Assembly (NCBI RefSeq): GCF_014695585.1
Contig: NZ_JACJON010000082.1
Coordinates: 1-32,687, forward strand
DNA: 32,687 nt
Direction of reading: 5' to 3'
Source: Microcoleus sp. FACHB-831
Lineage (GTDB): Bacteria > Cyanobacteriota > Cyanobacteriia > Cyanobacteriales > FACHB-T130
Positions within the stretch are counted from its first letter, which is position 1. The number at the start of each line of letters is the position of its first letter. Of this stretch, positions 32,576 to 32,687 are shown piece by piece. The position numbers and the translations under genes are program-made. Under the pieces are notes generated by a model. That model was given only the letters and a program-made list of their open reading frames with translations. It did not search any database and was not told the origin of the DNA.

Positions 32576-32687
32576 ATGACCACAACCATTCAACAGCGCC
32601 AAAGCGCTAACGCTTGGGAACGGTTCTGCAACTGGGTAACATCAACCGACAACCGCCTATACATCGGCTGGTTCGGCGTACTGATGA
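32576..32687 (+). CDS. psbA: Photosystem II D1 protein, N-terminal part, cut by the window edge
   Basis: D1 is the reaction-centre subunit that, with D2, binds the chlorophylls, pheophytin, the QB quinone and the manganese cluster in the thylakoid membrane. Only 37 codons are in the window. [20 protein letters not shown] and the following [16 protein letters not shown] match the D1 N-terminus, with the stromal segment leading into the first helix. Which D1 isoform (light- or stress-specific) cannot be told, because the diagnostic positions, such as residue 130, lie outside. Confidence 0.96.
   Translation, partial: MTTTIQQRQSANAWERFCNWVTSTDNRLYIGWFGVLM

Noticed and set aside
1-32687. CRISPR arrays, tRNA or rRNA genes, complete insertion sequences, prophage
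   Set aside because: No regularly spaced repeats, cloverleaf or rRNA signatures, transposase or phage structural genes were found in any frame examined.

Overview
The window is cyanobacterial chromosome. Four things point there: the start of psbA (photosystem II D1) at the right edge; about 60 copies by eye of the HIP1 octamer GCGATCGC, scattered on average every 540 bp; a glycine-rich RRM protein gene followed by rpsU; and cyanobacterial families such as HemJ, DUF3082 and DUF2811. MITE-like and palindromic repeats and the number of accessory genes suggest a larger-genome, possibly filamentous, lineage, but the species cannot be read from the sequence.

Layout. (1) 1-1.9 kb: the start of a minus-strand gene leaving the window, then two paralogous rhodanese-fold proteins that both lack the catalytic cysteine. 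(2) 1.9-5.7 kb: a minus-strand cassette of cupin, DegT-type aminotransferase, SAM methyltransferase and glycosyltransferase; the first three are tightly packed or overlapping and probably modify a surface sugar. (3) 6.1-9.8 kb: mutL on plus, then an ERI-1-like exonuclease and a soluble protein with two fused class III cyclase domains on minus. (4) 9.9-13.4 kb: murF (minus), an unrecognised 424-residue protein (plus), and the RRM protein gene with an extended -10 promoter and a structured 5' leader. (5) 13.5-15.7 kb: a gene-free, hairpin-rich stretch before rpsU, then pth, hemJ and a DUF2811 gene on minus. (6) 15.7-18.6 kb: three clustered cyanobacterial-type DnaA boxes, a GAF/HD-GYP signalling protein, and a 740-bp gap with one possible small gene. 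(7) 18.6-21.6 kb: a minus-strand operon ksgA-ispE-DUF3082-pentapeptide protein. (8) 21.6-24.3 kb: a Uma2-type nuclease-fold gene converging on a membrane NACHT NTPase. (9) 24.3-30.2 kb: purB, an isolated divergent DegT-like gene without HIP1 sites, a small membrane protein, a YifB-like AAA ATPase, and a HIT protein with a MITE-like element just upstream. (10) 30.2-32.7 kb: a chemoreceptor whose two coiled-coil arms both carry tandem repeats, then a 700-bp gap and the psbA promoter region and start.

Most genes are housekeeping: mismatch repair, peptidoglycan, isoprenoid, purine and heme synthesis, and ribosome biogenesis. I saw no complete insertion sequence, prophage, CRISPR array, tRNA or rRNA. 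The observations most worth a second look are the cyclase whose single complete catalytic site would need residues from both domains, the chemoreceptor with matched repeat expansions, the cysteine-less rhodanese pair, the DnaA-box cluster, and the membrane NACHT protein.
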